Shown: positions 52,165 to 62,260 of the stretch, piece after piece | Position numbering within the stretch: the stretch's first letter is position 1 | Layout of the letters: each line of letters opens with the position of its first letter | Assembly (NCBI GenBank): GCA_020632795.1 | Contig: JACKEV010000006.1 | Location: forward strand, 926,501-990,500 | DNA: 64,000 nucleotides | Reading direction: 5' to 3' | From: Alphaproteobacteria bacterium | GTDB taxonomy: Bacteria > Myxococcota_A > UBA796 > CAJQPC01 | Notes under the pieces: model-generated | What the model saw: the letters and a program-made list of their open reading frames with translations, nothing else | What the model was told of the DNA's origin: nothing | The model's database searches: none | Program-made: the position numbers and the translations under genes

Positions 52165-52688
52165 TAGATGACCAGCGACTCGACGCTCATCGGCTCCAGC
52201 TCGTCGCGGCCGTTGAGGAAGCTCAGCTCGATCACGAAGCAGCAGGCCACCACGTCGGCCTCGAGCTGCCGGACGAGCTGGCAGGTGGCCCGGGCGGTGC
52301 CGCCGGTGGCCAGCAGGTCGTCGACCACCAGCACCCGCTGCCCCTTCTTGAGCGCGTCGACGTGCATCTCCAGCCGCGCCGTGCCGTACTCCAGGGAGTA
52401 CTCCACTCCGATGGAGCGATAGGGCAGCTTGCCGGGCTTGCGGGCGGGCACGAACGAGGCGCCCAGCGCCATCGCCAGGGGCGCGCCGAAGATGAAGCCC
52501 CGCGACTCCATGCCCACGACCGCGTCGATGTGCCAGCCGGTGTACTTCTCGGCGAAGTGATCGACCGTGGCACGGAGGAGCTGGCAGTCCGCGAGCACCG
52601 GGGTGATGTCCTTGAACAGGATGCCGGGCTTGGGGAAGTCCGGGATGTCGCGGATGGTGGCCTTGAGTCGATCGACGAGGTCCTGCAC
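52161..52688 (-). CDS. apt: Adenine phosphoribosyltransferase
   Basis: The 175-residue protein has the Apt motifs IPDFPKPGILFKDITP, GMESRGFIFG and the PRPP-binding VLVVDDLLATGGTA. It converts adenine and PRPP to AMP in purine salvage. GGAGG precedes the ATG. The stop codon shares bases with the convergent coaE stop. The divergent ExoD-like gene begins only about 70 bases away; mirrored TTATC elements lie in that gap. Confidence 0.95.
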   Translation of the reverse strand: MQDLVDRLKATIRDIPDFPKPGILFKDITPVLADCQLLRATVDHFAEKYTGWHIDAVVGMESRGFIFGAPLAMALGASFVPARKPGKLPYRSIGVEYSLEYGTARLEMHVDALKKGQRVLVVDDLLATGGTARATCQLVRQLEADVVACCFVIELSFLNGRDELEPMSVESLVIY

Positions 52689-52749
52689 GCTGCCTCCGGG
52701 GTTGGGTCGCAGGATAACGCAGCGCCGTGGATGGCGACACGGGCGGTGT

Positions 52750-52755
52750 TATCTT
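52750..52755 (+). promoter_or_regulatory. Possible -10 box of a leaderless ExoD-like transcript
   Basis: TATCTT ends seven bases before the GTG start at 52762, which would put transcription start on the start codon itself. No ribosome-binding site is visible, consistent with a leaderless mRNA. The -35 match is poor, so this is tentative. Confidence 0.3.
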
Positions 52756-52761
52756 CCTGCG

Positions 52762-53433
52762 GTGTCGAGCAGCGAGATCACCATCGAGGACGCCCCTCGC
52801 CGCACGCTCTCGTCCGAGCTGGCGGAGGTCGTCGACTCGCTCAACGGCCAGGACATCACCCTGGGCGAGCTGGTGGACCGCATCGGAGATCGGGGCTTCG
52901 GCCTGCTCTTCCTGATCCTGGCCCTGCCCGCCGCGCTGCCCCTGCCCGCGCCCGGCTACGCCACGCCCTTCGGGCTGTTGATGATGGGCCTCTCGGTGCA
53001 GCTCATGCGCGGCCGCCACACCCCCTGGTTCCCGGAGCGGGCCCGGGGGCGGGCCATCTCCCACAAACTGCTGGCGTTCTCGGTGCGGAACGGCGGGCTG
53101 CCCCTGCGCGTGGTCGAGTTCCTGGTGCGGCCCCGGTGGTCGGGCCTGGCGCGCAACAAGGTCTTCCTGGCGGCGGTCGCGGTCATCATCTTCCTGATGG
53201 CGCTCAGCATGTCCCTGCCCATCCCGCTGACCAACACCGCCCCCAGCTTCGTCATCTTCGTGCTGGCCGCCGGCATCCTGGAGGAGGACGGCCTGCTCCT
53301 CGCCGCCGGGCTGTTGCTGGCGCCGGTGGCCGCGTCGATCTCCATCGCCGCGCTCTACATCGCCATCACCGTCGGCCCCGAGGCCGTCAACGAGACGGTG
53401 AAGCCCGCCATCAAGGGGCTCCTGGGCCTCTGA
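52762..53433 (+). CDS. ExoD-family membrane protein
   Basis: A 223-residue membrane protein. The soluble N-terminus (~35 residues; TLSSELAEVVDSLNG and ITLGELVDRIGDRGFGLLF) is characteristic of the ExoD/exopolysaccharide-synthesis family and leads into helices (LLFLILALPAALPLP with the typical PAPG turn). A further four or so hydrophobic segments follow. ExoD proteins are linked to exopolysaccharide production in rhizobia, but their biochemical role is not known. The GTG start lacks a ribosome-binding site. The last 23 bases overlap the convergent surE gene. Confidence 0.83.
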   Translation: MSSSEITIEDAPRRTLSSELAEVVDSLNGQDITLGELVDRIGDRGFGLLFLILALPAALPLPAPGYATPFGLLMMGLSVQLMRGRHTPWFPERARGRAISHKLLAFSVRNGGLPLRVVEFLVRPRWSGLARNKVFLAAVAVIIFLMALSMSLPIPLTNTAPSFVIFVLAAGILEEDGLLLAAGLLLAPVAASISIAALYIAITVGPEAVNETVKPAIKGLLGL

Positions 53434-54187
53434 GGGTCTCCCAGTCGCGCAGACGCTCCAGCGCGCCGGGGTGCGTGAGGTCAGCCTGCAGGGGGGTGAC
53501 CGAGGCATAGCCGGCCTCCACCGCCGGGCCGTCGGTGCCCGCGATGGCCTCGAACTCGACGTGGGTGCCGCCGATCCAGAAGTAGGGTTGCCCGCGCTGA
53601 TCCAGGCGCTCGGTCACCTCGTTCTCGTAGTGGCGGATGCCCATCCGGGTGGCCCGGATGCCCTTGAGCTGGCTGGCCGGGACGTCGGGCACGTTGAGGT
53701 TGAGCAGGGTGCGGCGCGGCAAGCCGTGCGCCAGGACGTCCCGGGCCAGCGACGCCACGATGGACGCGGCGGTGTCCCAGTGGTGGTCCCGGGCCCGCAC
53801 CCGCCAGTCCACCTCCAGCGACGCCGCGATCGCGGGCAGGCCGAACAGGCACGCCTCCATCGCGGCGGCGACCGTGCCGGAGTAGAGCACGTCATTGCCC
53901 AGGTTGCCCCCCCGGTTGATGCCGCTGACCACCAGGCCCGGGGGCTCGGGCATCAGGTGCAGGACCGCCATGTAGACGCAGTCCGCCGGGGTGCCGGACA
54001 CCGCGAACCGCCGCGCGTCCCGCTCGCGGACCCGCAGGGGCTTGTGCAGGGTCAGGGCATGGGACTGGGTGGACTGCTCCCGCTCGGGGGCGACGATCCA
54101 GACCTCGCCGAGGGGCGCGAGGGCCTCGGCCAGGGGATCGAGCCCGTAAGCGTGGATGCCGTCGTCGTTGGAGATGAGGATGCGCAC
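53411..54187 (-). CDS. surE: 5'/3'-nucleotidase SurE
   Basis: The 258-residue protein starts MRILISNDDGIHAYGL with the metal-binding ND-D motif and then has APEREQSTQSHALTL, GTPADCV and VSGINRGGNLGNDVLYSGTVAAAME (split), all diagnostic of SurE. The enzyme removes phosphate from nucleoside 5'- or 3'-monophosphates and aids stationary-phase survival. Length and motif order match the family. It is convergent with, and overlaps by 23 bases, the ExoD-like gene. Confidence 0.95.
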   Translation of the reverse strand: MRILISNDDGIHAYGLDPLAEALAPLGEVWIVAPEREQSTQSHALTLHKPLRVRERDARRFAVSGTPADCVYMAVLHLMPEPPGLVVSGINRGGNLGNDVLYSGTVAAAMEACLFGLPAIAASLEVDWRVRARDHHWDTAASIVASLARDVLAHGLPRRTLLNLNVPDVPASQLKGIRATRMGIRHYENEVTERLDQRGQPYFWIGGTHVEFEAIAGTDGPAVEAGYASVTPLQADLTHPGALERLRDWETLRGPGAP

Positions 54188-54338
54188 GGGGCAGGCTCCT
54201 GATGTGTCAGGGCGCCCTATCGCGCCGCTGGCCGACGCGCCGGCCCGCCATTCACACAGTCCTGTGACAGCAGGCTGGCGAGGTCGGGGCAGGCGGTTAC
54301 GTTTCCTATCCGCGCCGATCCTGGGGATTCTCCCGCTG

Positions 54339-54719
54339 ATGCGTCCACGCTACGCAGACCTGTTCCGTCGGATGCGCGACCCGGACCCGATCAAGCAGGA
54401 CGCCGCATTCGACGCGGTGCTCTTCGATCGCGCCGATGCGCTCCCCGATGTCGTCGAGTGCTACCTGAGCACCGACGACGACTCGCTGATCCGCTACTTC
54501 ATGGTCCAGCTCATGGCCTTCTCGGGCTCGAAGAAGGCGGTGAAGCCCCTCATCCAGGCGCTGGAGGACCCCGATCCCATGGTCCGGGCCGAGGCCTGCC
54601 GGGGGCTGGAGGATCTGCGCCCCCGATCGGCGTCCCGCGCGCTCCGGGCCCGGCTGACCGACATGGACCCCGAGGTCCGCGAGGCCGCCGCCGACGCCAT
54701 CACCGCCCTCAAGCGGTGA
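54339..54719 (+). CDS. Small HEAT-repeat protein
   Basis: A 126-residue protein from the ATG at 54339, fully helical and made of HEAT/PBS-lyase repeats: YFMVQLMAFSGSKKAVKPLIQAL then MVRAEACRGLEDLRPRSASRAL and VREAAADAITAL (in pieces). There is no signal peptide. It is convergent with carH, overlapping it by 11 bases. It may be a protein-binding adaptor. The 151-base gap to surE is AT-poorer than usual promoter regions and shows no clear motif. Confidence 0.65.
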   Translation: MRPRYADLFRRMRDPDPIKQDAAFDAVLFDRADALPDVVECYLSTDDDSLIRYFMVQLMAFSGSKKAVKPLIQALEDPDPMVRAEACRGLEDLRPRSASRALRARLTDMDPEVREAAADAITALKR

Positions 54720-55611
54720 CCGCCACCGCAGCGCGGCCGTCCAGGCGCGCCAGCAGCGCGTCGAGGCTTGAGCAGATGAGCACGCCCTCGGGGGCCGCGT
54801 CGTCCGCCCCGCGCACGCCGGGGCCGCCGATCGCGACGAGGGTCCCGGGCGGCAGGCCGGCCCGCAGCGCGCGGGCGTGGGCCAGAATCCGCTCGGCCGG
54901 CCAGTCCTGCATCAGCGACTGGCAGACGACCCGGGGCGCCCGGGCGCGCCCGACCCGCACCAGGTCGCCCACCGGGACCTCCAGCCCGAGGTAGTCCACC
55001 CGGAACCCGAGCAGCGCGAGCTTCACGGCCACCGCGATGAGGCCCAGCTCGTGGCGCTCCCCGGGGATGCCCGCGCAGACCGCGAGCGCGCCGGCCTCCG
55101 GTCCGCCCCCCAGGACGTGGAACATCGCGATCATCTGCTCCCGGCAGAACGCCGAGGCGAAGTGCTCCTGGGCGATGGAGACCTCGCCCTCGGCCCACAG
55201 CCGGCCTACCTCCCGCAGCATCGGCAGGTAGACGCCATCGAGCCGCTGCTGGAAGGAGAGGCCCACGAGCTGCTGACGCACCCGGTCGGCCCCGGCCCGA
55301 TCCAGGTCGAGCAGGTGCGCCAGGAGACGGCGTCGCACCGGCGCGATGGCCTGCAGCTGGCCGCTGGGCGCAGGGGCGGCCACCACCGGGCGGTCCTCCT
55401 GGCGGAGCTGCGCGACCGCTTCGCTGATCTTGAGGCCCTGGTCCAGCAGCGCCTTCACCCGCGTCAGGAGCGCGACGTCCGCGTCCGAGAACATGCGGTA
55501 GCCGCTGGGGGTCCGGCCGGGCTCGACAAGCCCGTAGCGGCGCTCCCAGGCCAGGATGGTGTTCCGGGGGATGCCGGTCATCTCGGCGACGGTCTTGATG
55601 CGGTAGCGCAT
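54709..55611 (-). CDS. carH: MerR-type B12-dependent photoreceptor regulator (CarH/CarA-like)
   Basis: The 300-residue protein has an N-terminal MerR helix-turn-helix (1-70; RNTILAWERRYGLVEP). A B12-binding helical domain follows with the CarH motif W139-x9-E149-H150 (WAEGEVSIAQEH). A Rossmann cobalamin domain carries the E-x-H-x-x-G motif (ERHELG, H187), whose His can ligate cobalt. Proteins of this set repress carotenoid genes in the dark as adenosylcobalamin-bound tetramers and release DNA after light breaks the Co-C bond. The gene starts six bases after crtB, so it is expressed with the operon it is expected to repress. Confidence 0.9.
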   Translation of the reverse strand: MRYRIKTVAEMTGIPRNTILAWERRYGLVEPGRTPSGYRMFSDADVALLTRVKALLDQGLKISEAVAQLRQEDRPVVAAPAPSGQLQAIAPVRRRLLAHLLDLDRAGADRVRQQLVGLSFQQRLDGVYLPMLREVGRLWAEGEVSIAQEHFASAFCREQMIAMFHVLGGGPEAGALAVCAGIPGERHELGLIAVAVKLALLGFRVDYLGLEVPVGDLVRVGRARAPRVVCQSLMQDWPAERILAHARALRAGLPPGTLVAIGGPGVRGADDAAPEGVLICSSLDALLARLDGRAAVAVTA

Positions 55612-55617
55612 GATGGC

Positions 55618-56543
<926 letters not shown>

Positions 56544-56547
<4 letters not shown>

Positions 56548-58052
56548 GCGGTCGCCTTGTCCGAGGGCACGGCGAGGGGCCGGGCCGGGGCGGGCACCAC
56601 CCGGTCGAGCACCTTCGCGGAGCACAGCACCCCGGGCAGGCCCGCGCCGGGGTGGGTGCCCGCGCCCACGAAGTACAGGCTGCCGACGTCCTCGCTGCGG
56701 TTGTGGTAGCGGAACCAGGCCGACTGGTGGAGCACCGGCTCCGGCCCGAAGGCCGCCCCGTGCATCGAGCGCAGCCGCCCCGCGAAGTAGCGCGGGTCCA
56801 CCGCGAACTTCGTGACGAGGTTCTCCTTGAGCCCGGGCAGCTCCCCCGCGTCCAGGAAGTCGATGATCCGGTCCATGTAGGGCTCGGCCAGCTCGGACCA
56901 GTCCACCCCGGAGCGGTCGTTGGGGACCGGTGAGAGCACGTAGAAGCCGTCGTGGCCCGGGGGCGCGAGGCCGGGGTCGGAGCGACCGGGGGCGTGCAGG
57001 TAGAGGGAGAAGTCGTCCGCCAGCACCTTGCGGTTGAAGATGTCGTGGAGCAGCCCCTTGTACCGGGGGCCCAGCAGGATGGTGTGGTGGGCGGCGTCGC
57101 TCCAGGTGCCCTTCGCCCCGAAGTAGGCCACGAACAGGCTCATCGACTGCCGCACCCGGCCCACGCGGCCGTCGGTGTTGCGGCGGCGGTGGGCCGCGTC
57201 GATGAGCTTCGAGTAGACCATCGAGGGGTCGGCGTTGCTGACCACCACGTCGCAGGGGATGCGCTGCCCCGAGGCGGTCCGCACCGCGACCGTTCGCCCG
57301 TCCTTCACCTCGATGTGCTCCACGGGGGTGTTGAGCCGGACCTCCACCCCCAGCTCCTCCAGCAGCGTGACCAGGGACTGCACGATGGCGCCGGTCCCGC
57401 CCTTGGCGAAGTGGACGCCCCACTTGCGCTCCAGCCAGTGGATGAGCAGGTAGATCGAGGTGGTGTTGAAGGGGTTGCCCCCCACCAGCAGCGGCTGGAA
57501 GGTGAACACCTGCCGCAGGCGAGGATCCTGGATGAAGCTGGCGACCAGGCCGTAGACGGTGCGGTAGGACTTGAGCCGCAGCATCTGCGGCACGATGCGC
57601 AGCATCTCGGAGACCGTGTCGAAGGGCACGTCCGCGAGCTGCTCGTAGCCGACCTTGAAGATCTCCTCGGACATGGCCGCCAAGCGGCGGTAGCCGTCCA
57701 CGTCGCGGGGGCTCATCGCCGCGATCTGGGCCAGGATGCGCTCCTCATCGCCCACGTAGTCGAAGCTGGAGCCGTCGGGGAAGCGCACCCGGTAGAACGG
57801 GTCGACCGGCAGCAGGTCGAAGTAGTCGCGGCGGTCGCGGCCCACCAGGGTGAACAGCTCGTCGAGCAGGTAGGGCGCGGTGACCACGGTGGGACCGGCG
57901 TCGAAGGTGAAGCCGTCGCGGCGGAACACGCTGGCGCGGCCGCCGGCCTGCTCGTTGGCCTCCAGGACGGTGACGTCGTAGCCCAGGGCGCGCATGCGCA
58001 CGGCGGCGGCCAGCCCGCCGAAGCCGGATCCGATGATGACTGCGGTGCTCAT
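56544..58052 (-). CDS. crtI: Phytoene desaturase
   Basis: The 502-residue flavoprotein begins with the FAD-binding GSGFGGLAAAVRMRALGYDVTVLEAN (split; GxGxxG at residues ~8-13) and has RRDGFTFDAGPTVVT. The C-terminal signature is GTHPGAGLPGVLCSAK, the bacterial phytoene-dehydrogenase mark. CrtI desaturates phytoene stepwise to neurosporene or lycopene. It lies between crtE and crtB with four-base overlaps on both sides. A second, related enzyme at 62253 is closer to CrtD. Confidence 0.94.
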
Positions 58053-59110
58053 GCCCACTCCCGAACAGAGGTCTGGGGGTTGGTGTGGATGATGGGGGCC
58101 AGGGCCCGGGCGACCAGCTCGCTGGCCACCGTGTGCAGGCGGCGGTGCGCCCCCAGCCGCGGCGCGTCGGCGACCGCGTCGTCGATGTCGGCGAGGTGCC
58201 GCCAGACCGCGTGAAGCGCCCCGCCCTCCTCGAACCGGCGGATGACCTGGAGGACCATCGCCTCGGTGGTCTCGCTTCGGGGCAGCGCGAGCACCCCGCG
58301 CAGCCAGGGCTCCTCCCAGGGGTGCAGGCGCAGATGCTCGACCACCAGGGCGCTGACCTTGCCCTCCTTGATGTCCGAGCCGATCTCGCCCCGCCCCTTG
58401 TCCCCGAACAGATCGAGGATGTCGTCCTGGACCTGGAAGAGCAGGCCGATGGGCATCATCTCCTCCGCGAGGCCCCAGGCCTCCTCGGGGGAGAGCCCGG
58501 CGATGAGGGCGGCCCCCACCACCGGGAGGCCGAAGAGGGCGGCGGTCTTGCCCATGACCGCGTCCGCGTAGCTGTCCCAGCCCAGGCGCTTCTGGTGGGG
58601 CAGCTCCAGCTCGGCGGCCTGACCGCGGACCACGCGCTCGGCGCTGCGGGCCAGGGCCAGGGCGAGCTGCCAGCGCACCGCGGGCGGGCGGGGAACGTCG
58701 TCGATGGCCACGTAGGGCAGCATCAAGCCCAGATCCCCGGCGTTGATGGCCTGGGGCAGGCCGTGGCGGACCCAGGTGGCCTCCCGGCCCCGGCGGACGC
58801 GGTCGCCGTCCTGGAGGTCGTCGTGGATGAGGGTGGCGTTGTGCAACATCTCGCACGCCGCGGCCCAAGAAATACCGTCGGCGCGTGGGACGCCGAGCGC
58901 CTCGACGCAGGCCAGCGTCAGGCGCGCGCGCAGCCGCTTTCCGCCGGAGGACACGTGATCGGACAGGATCGTCCCCAGTCGGTCCAGGCGCCGCCCGGAG
59001 CAGAGGCGGACCATCGCGGCCTCCACCTCTTCGAGGCCCTCGGCGCTCCACAGGCCCCGAGGGACCGGGCGGGGGGCGGTGACGACGCGGGCGGGAAGCG
59101 AAGCACTCAC
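58049..59110 (-). CDS. crtE: Geranylgeranyl diphosphate synthase
   Basis: The 353-residue polyprenyl synthase has the first Asp-rich motif DDLQD (D97, D98, D101) and the second in FQVQDDILD, plus GGKRLRARL and a C-terminal helical region. It extends farnesyl diphosphate to the C20 precursor of carotenoids. The GTG start is supported by AAGGAGG five bases upstream. It is the first gene of the leftward operon crtE-crtI-crtB-carH, which starts from an AT-rich region with a palindromic site on its -35 box. Confidence 0.92.
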   Translation of the reverse strand: MSASLPARVVTAPRPVPRGLWSAEGLEEVEAAMVRLCSGRRLDRLGTILSDHVSSGGKRLRARLTLACVEALGVPRADGISWAAACEMLHNATLIHDDLQDGDRVRRGREATWVRHGLPQAINAGDLGLMLPYVAIDDVPRPPAVRWQLALALARSAERVVRGQAAELELPHQKRLGWDSYADAVMGKTAALFGLPVVGAALIAGLSPEEAWGLAEEMMPIGLLFQVQDDILDLFGDKGRGEIGSDIKEGKVSALVVEHLRLHPWEEPWLRGVLALPRSETTEAMVLQVIRRFEEGGALHAVWRHLADIDDAVADAPRLGAHRRLHTVASELVARALAPIIHTNPQTSVREWA

Positions 59111-59165
59111 ATCAACCTCCTTGGGGCAGCCGATGGAGCCGATGGGGCCCGATGGCTACGCAAAC

Positions 59166-59197
59166 CATATACATCAAGTGCGTGGACTTTGCAAAGT
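59166..59197 (-). promoter_or_regulatory. Predicted crtE promoter with overlapping palindromic operator
   Basis: On the minus strand TTGCAA (-35, 59189-59194) and TATATG (-10, 59166-59171) are separated by 17 bases. The perfect 12-bp palindrome ACTTTGCAAAGT (59186-59197) covers the -35 box. The region is clearly richer in A+T than its surroundings and lies between the two divergent carotenoid operons. It is a good candidate site for the CarH-like repressor. Confidence 0.6.
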
Positions 59198-59236
59198 GTT
59201 GTGATAGAGTCTCTGCACACCCCTGGAGGTCCATCG

Positions 59237-60355
59237 ATGATTCACTACGCCCCGCCCGACGCCCCCCTCGACCGGGCGCTGCTGGACGCGCCGGGGGGGT
59301 TCGCCTGGTGGTACGTCGATCTCGTGGACGATCAGGGCAGCGGGCTGGTGCTCATCTGGTCATTCGGGCTCCCGTTCCTGCCGGGGTACGCAGGGGCTGC
59401 GCGGGAGGGCCACGCCCAGGCGCCGCGCAGTCGTCCCAGCATCAACCTGGCTCTGTACACCCGCGGGCGACCGGACTGTTACGTCCTCCAGGAGTATGCG
59501 CCCGATCAGGTCGTCTGGGAGCCGGGCACCGAGCGCTGCGTCTTCGGGGACTCCGTGCTGGAGACCGCCGAGCGCGACGGGATCCGCGAGGTGCGGGCCG
59601 ACCTGGTCCTGCCCCTGCCGGGGACGGACACCCCGCTGGAGGCGCGGCTGCTCGCCGCCGGCCCGGCCTGCCGCGCCGGGGGTCCCCTCCCCGGCTTCGG
59701 CGGCGCTGACCGCGCCCACGCCTGGACGCCGCTCTTGACCGCGTGCACAGGGTCTGCGTCGCTCCGGGTGGGCAACACCTGGGCGACCCGACTGGAGGGG
59801 CGGCTCTACCACGACCGCAACGGCAGCGCGCGCCCTCTGCACGACCTGGGCATCGACCACTGGATTTGGGGCCGGGTGGCCGCGCCCGACGGCGAGCGCG
59901 TCGTCTACCTGGTCTGGGGACACGGCGAGGACACCCCCGCCGCGGCGGGCTTCGAGGTGGACGCCGACGGCGGGCTGCGGCAGGTCCCTGAGCTGGAGGT
60001 CGAGCTGGAGGGCCCCCGGCGCCACCTCTACGGCATGCGGGACTGGCGCGCGCTGACCCTCAACAGCGCGGGCGCCCCCTGGCTGCGGCTCAGCACCGCG
60101 CATCTGCTGGACAACGGCCCGTTCTACCTGCGCTATCTGCTGGACGCCGAGCTGCCCGACCGCACCCGCTGCAGGGGCATCGGCGAGGCCGTGCGCCCCG
60201 ACCGCGTGGACCTCGTGAACCTCCGGCCCTTCGTGCGCATGCGGGTGCATCGTCTGCGCGGCCTCAACGAGCCGCTGCTGCCCCTGTTCACCGGCCCCCG
60301 GCGCGGTCGGCTGGGCCGGCTTTGGACGCACGTCGTCCACCCGGAGGCGTCATGA
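59237..60355 (+). CDS. crtC: Carotenoid 1,2-hydratase-like protein (CrtC family)
   Basis: The 372-residue protein has the CrtC layout: GGFAWWYVDLVDDQGSGLVLIW (split) at residues ~20-41, followed by INLALYTRG, and a central YHDRNGSARPL segment where CrtC carries its conserved His-Asp-x-Asn. CrtC adds water across the C-1,2 double bond of acyclic carotenoids. The family often has a signal or periplasmic N-terminus; none is visible here, so location is unclear. GGAGG seven bases upstream supports the ATG at 59237. It is the first gene of the rightward operon. Confidence 0.78.
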   Translation: MIHYAPPDAPLDRALLDAPGGFAWWYVDLVDDQGSGLVLIWSFGLPFLPGYAGAAREGHAQAPRSRPSINLALYTRGRPDCYVLQEYAPDQVVWEPGTERCVFGDSVLETAERDGIREVRADLVLPLPGTDTPLEARLLAAGPACRAGGPLPGFGGADRAHAWTPLLTACTGSASLRVGNTWATRLEGRLYHDRNGSARPLHDLGIDHWIWGRVAAPDGERVVYLVWGHGEDTPAAAGFEVDADGGLRQVPELEVELEGPRRHLYGMRDWRALTLNSAGAPWLRLSTAHLLDNGPFYLRYLLDAELPDRTRCRGIGEAVRPDRVDLVNLRPFVRMRVHRLRGLNEPLLPLFTGPRRGRLGRLWTHVVHPEAS

Positions 60356-61503
60356 GCCTTGGCTTGCTGTGGTGGGCGGTGGTGCCCGGGGCGCTCGTCG
60401 CGCTGGCCATCACCCTGGTGAACCTCGCCTTCTGGCCCCGCGGGCGCCCCGGGGCCCGGTTCGACGGCCGGGTGTCCGTGCTCATCCCGGCCCGCAACGA
60501 GGCCGCCACCATCCAGCGCTGCGTCGAGGCCGCCGCCGCCAGCGCCCACCCCCTGCACGAGATCGTGGTCTGCGACGACGGCTCCACCGACGGCACCGGG
60601 GAGATCCTGCTGGCCCTCGCCGCGCGGATCCCGACCCTGCGGGTGATCCAGGGCACGGGCCTTCCCCCGGGCTGGGTGGGCAAGCCCCACGCCTGCCACC
60701 AGCTCGCCCGCGCCGCCACCGGCGACCTCCTCCTCTTCGTGGACGCCGACACCTTCCTGGACCCCGAGGGGGTCGGGCGGGTCGTCTCCCTGCGGCAGCG
60801 CCTGGGCGCGCAGGTGGTCACCGCCGTGCCCCGCCAGCTCACCGGCAGCTTCTTCGAGCGGCTCTTGCTGCCGCTGCTCCACCTGACCTACACAGCGTGG
60901 CTGCCCCTGCCGCTGGTGTACCGGAGCGCCGACCCCCGATTCCTGGCGGCCAACGGGCAGCTCCTGGCCATCGGGCGGGCGGGGTACGACCGCATCGGCG
61001 GCTTCGAGGCGGTCCGGACCGAGGTCGTCGACGACATGGCGTTCTGTCGGCGGGCCAAGGAGTCCGGCCTGCGGGTGGTGTTCGCCGACGGGCACCACAT
61101 GGCCCGGTGCCGCATGTACACCTCGGCGCGGGAGATCTGGGAGGGCTTCTCCAAGAACCTGTACGAGGGGCTGGGCGAGAACCCCGCCGCGCTCGCGGGG
61201 GTGGTCGCGCTCTACGGGCTCAGCTTTGTCGGCCCCTACGTGGCCCTGCTCATCGGCATCATGGGGGTGGAGGCCGCGCTGGTGCCGGGGGCGACGGGCG
61301 TCTCTCTGAACCTCGCGCTGCGGGCCGCGCTGGCCCTGCGCTACGGACAATCGTGGGGCTCGGCGCTGCTCCACCCCCTCGGCGTGCTGGGGCTCCTCGG
61401 CATCGCGGTCAACTCGTGGCGGTGGAGCCGCCAGGGCCGCATCCGCTGGGCCGGGCGGGTGTACACCAGCCGCAGCCTGCGGGACGGCGTTCATGGAACC
61501 TGA
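60352..61503 (+). CDS. Family 2 glycosyltransferase of the carotenoid operon (CrtQ-like)
   Basis: The 383-residue protein has an N-terminal membrane helix (LLWWAVVPGALVALAITL) and a GT2 domain with VSVLIPARNEAATI, VVCDDGSTDGT and FVDADT (sugar-nucleotide and metal binding). A DDMAFCRR segment supplies the likely catalytic acid. Two or three C-terminal membrane helices follow. The layout and context match CrtQ-type carotenoid glycosyltransferases, which add a sugar to a hydroxylated or carboxylated carotenoid. The start overlaps crtC (ATGA). The exact sugar is unknown. Confidence 0.82.
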   Translation: MSLGLLWWAVVPGALVALAITLVNLAFWPRGRPGARFDGRVSVLIPARNEAATIQRCVEAAAASAHPLHEIVVCDDGSTDGTGEILLALAARIPTLRVIQGTGLPPGWVGKPHACHQLARAATGDLLLFVDADTFLDPEGVGRVVSLRQRLGAQVVTAVPRQLTGSFFERLLLPLLHLTYTAWLPLPLVYRSADPRFLAANGQLLAIGRAGYDRIGGFEAVRTEVVDDMAFCRRAKESGLRVVFADGHHMARCRMYTSAREIWEGFSKNLYEGLGENPAALAGVVALYGLSFVGPYVALLIGIMGVEAALVPGATGVSLNLALRAALALRYGQSWGSALLHPLGVLGLLGIAVNSWRWSRQGRIRWAGRVYTSRSLRDGVHGT

Positions 61504-62260
61504 GCTGGCCCTCGCCGCGCCCCTGGTCCCCCGGTCGACCGTCGGGGGCTGGCGCGCCTTCGCCCGGCGGGCCTTCCGGGCCTGGGGGCACGGGCAGGTG
61601 GAGGCGCGGCTGCGGGCCGGGCTGGATGGCGTCCACGTCCACGGCCTCGGGCACCTGCGGGAGGCCGCTGCCCGGGGGCCCGTCATCGTGGCCGCCAACC
61701 ACGTCTGCTGGTGGGACGGGCTGGTGCTGGTGCAGCTCAACCATGCGCTGACGGCGCGGGGCATGGTGCTGATGCGCGCGGATCAGCTCCGGCGATTCAG
61801 CTTCTTCCGCTCCTTCGGGGCCCTGCCCCTGGACACCGCGCGCCCCAACCAGGCCCGGCGGGACCTCCAGGCCGCGGCGGACCGGCTCCGGGGGCCCGGC
61901 GACGTGCTCTGGATCTTCCCCCAGGGCGAGCACACCCCCGTCGAGCGTCGGCCGTTGGGCTTCAAGCCCGGCGTGGCCCTGCTGGCCCGCCTCAGCGGCG
62001 CGCCCGTGGTGCCTGTCGCCCTGCGCTACCCCTGGGCCCAGGCCCCCCGGCCCGCCGCCGCCGTACGCGTCGGGCCGGCGATCCCGCCCGGCCGGCGGCT
62101 GCTCCCGGCGCTGGAGCACGCCGTGGCCGCGCTGCTGGACGACGCGCTGACCGAGGGCCCCGCGGGCACGCCGCTGGTCCCGCCGCTGCGCCGCCCGGAC
62201 CGGGCCTCCCCTGCCCTGGCCTGGCTGCACGACCGCCTGCTCGGGGGCGGGGATGGCTGA
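61493..62260 (+). CDS. 1-acyl-glycerol-3-phosphate-type acyltransferase (PlsC-like)
   Basis: A 255-residue protein with the PlsC motifs: NHVCWWD (HX4D, the catalytic pair) at ~residue 69, a VLMRADQLRRF segment, and FPQGEHTP where family members have FPEGTR. It transfers a fatty acyl group. Given its position between a carotenoid glycosyltransferase and a CrtD-like desaturase, it may acylate the sugar of a glycosylated carotenoid, as the acyltransferase CrtO does for staphyloxanthin. It overlaps both neighbours by 8-11 bases. Confidence 0.82.
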   Translation: MEPELALAAPLVPRSTVGGWRAFARRAFRAWGHGQVEARLRAGLDGVHVHGLGHLREAAARGPVIVAANHVCWWDGLVLVQLNHALTARGMVLMRADQLRRFSFFRSFGALPLDTARPNQARRDLQAAADRLRGPGDVLWIFPQGEHTPVERRPLGFKPGVALLARLSGAPVVPVALRYPWAQAPRPAAAVRVGPAIPPGRRLLPALEHAVAALLDDALTEGPAGTPLVPPLRRPDRASPALAWLHDRLLGGGDG

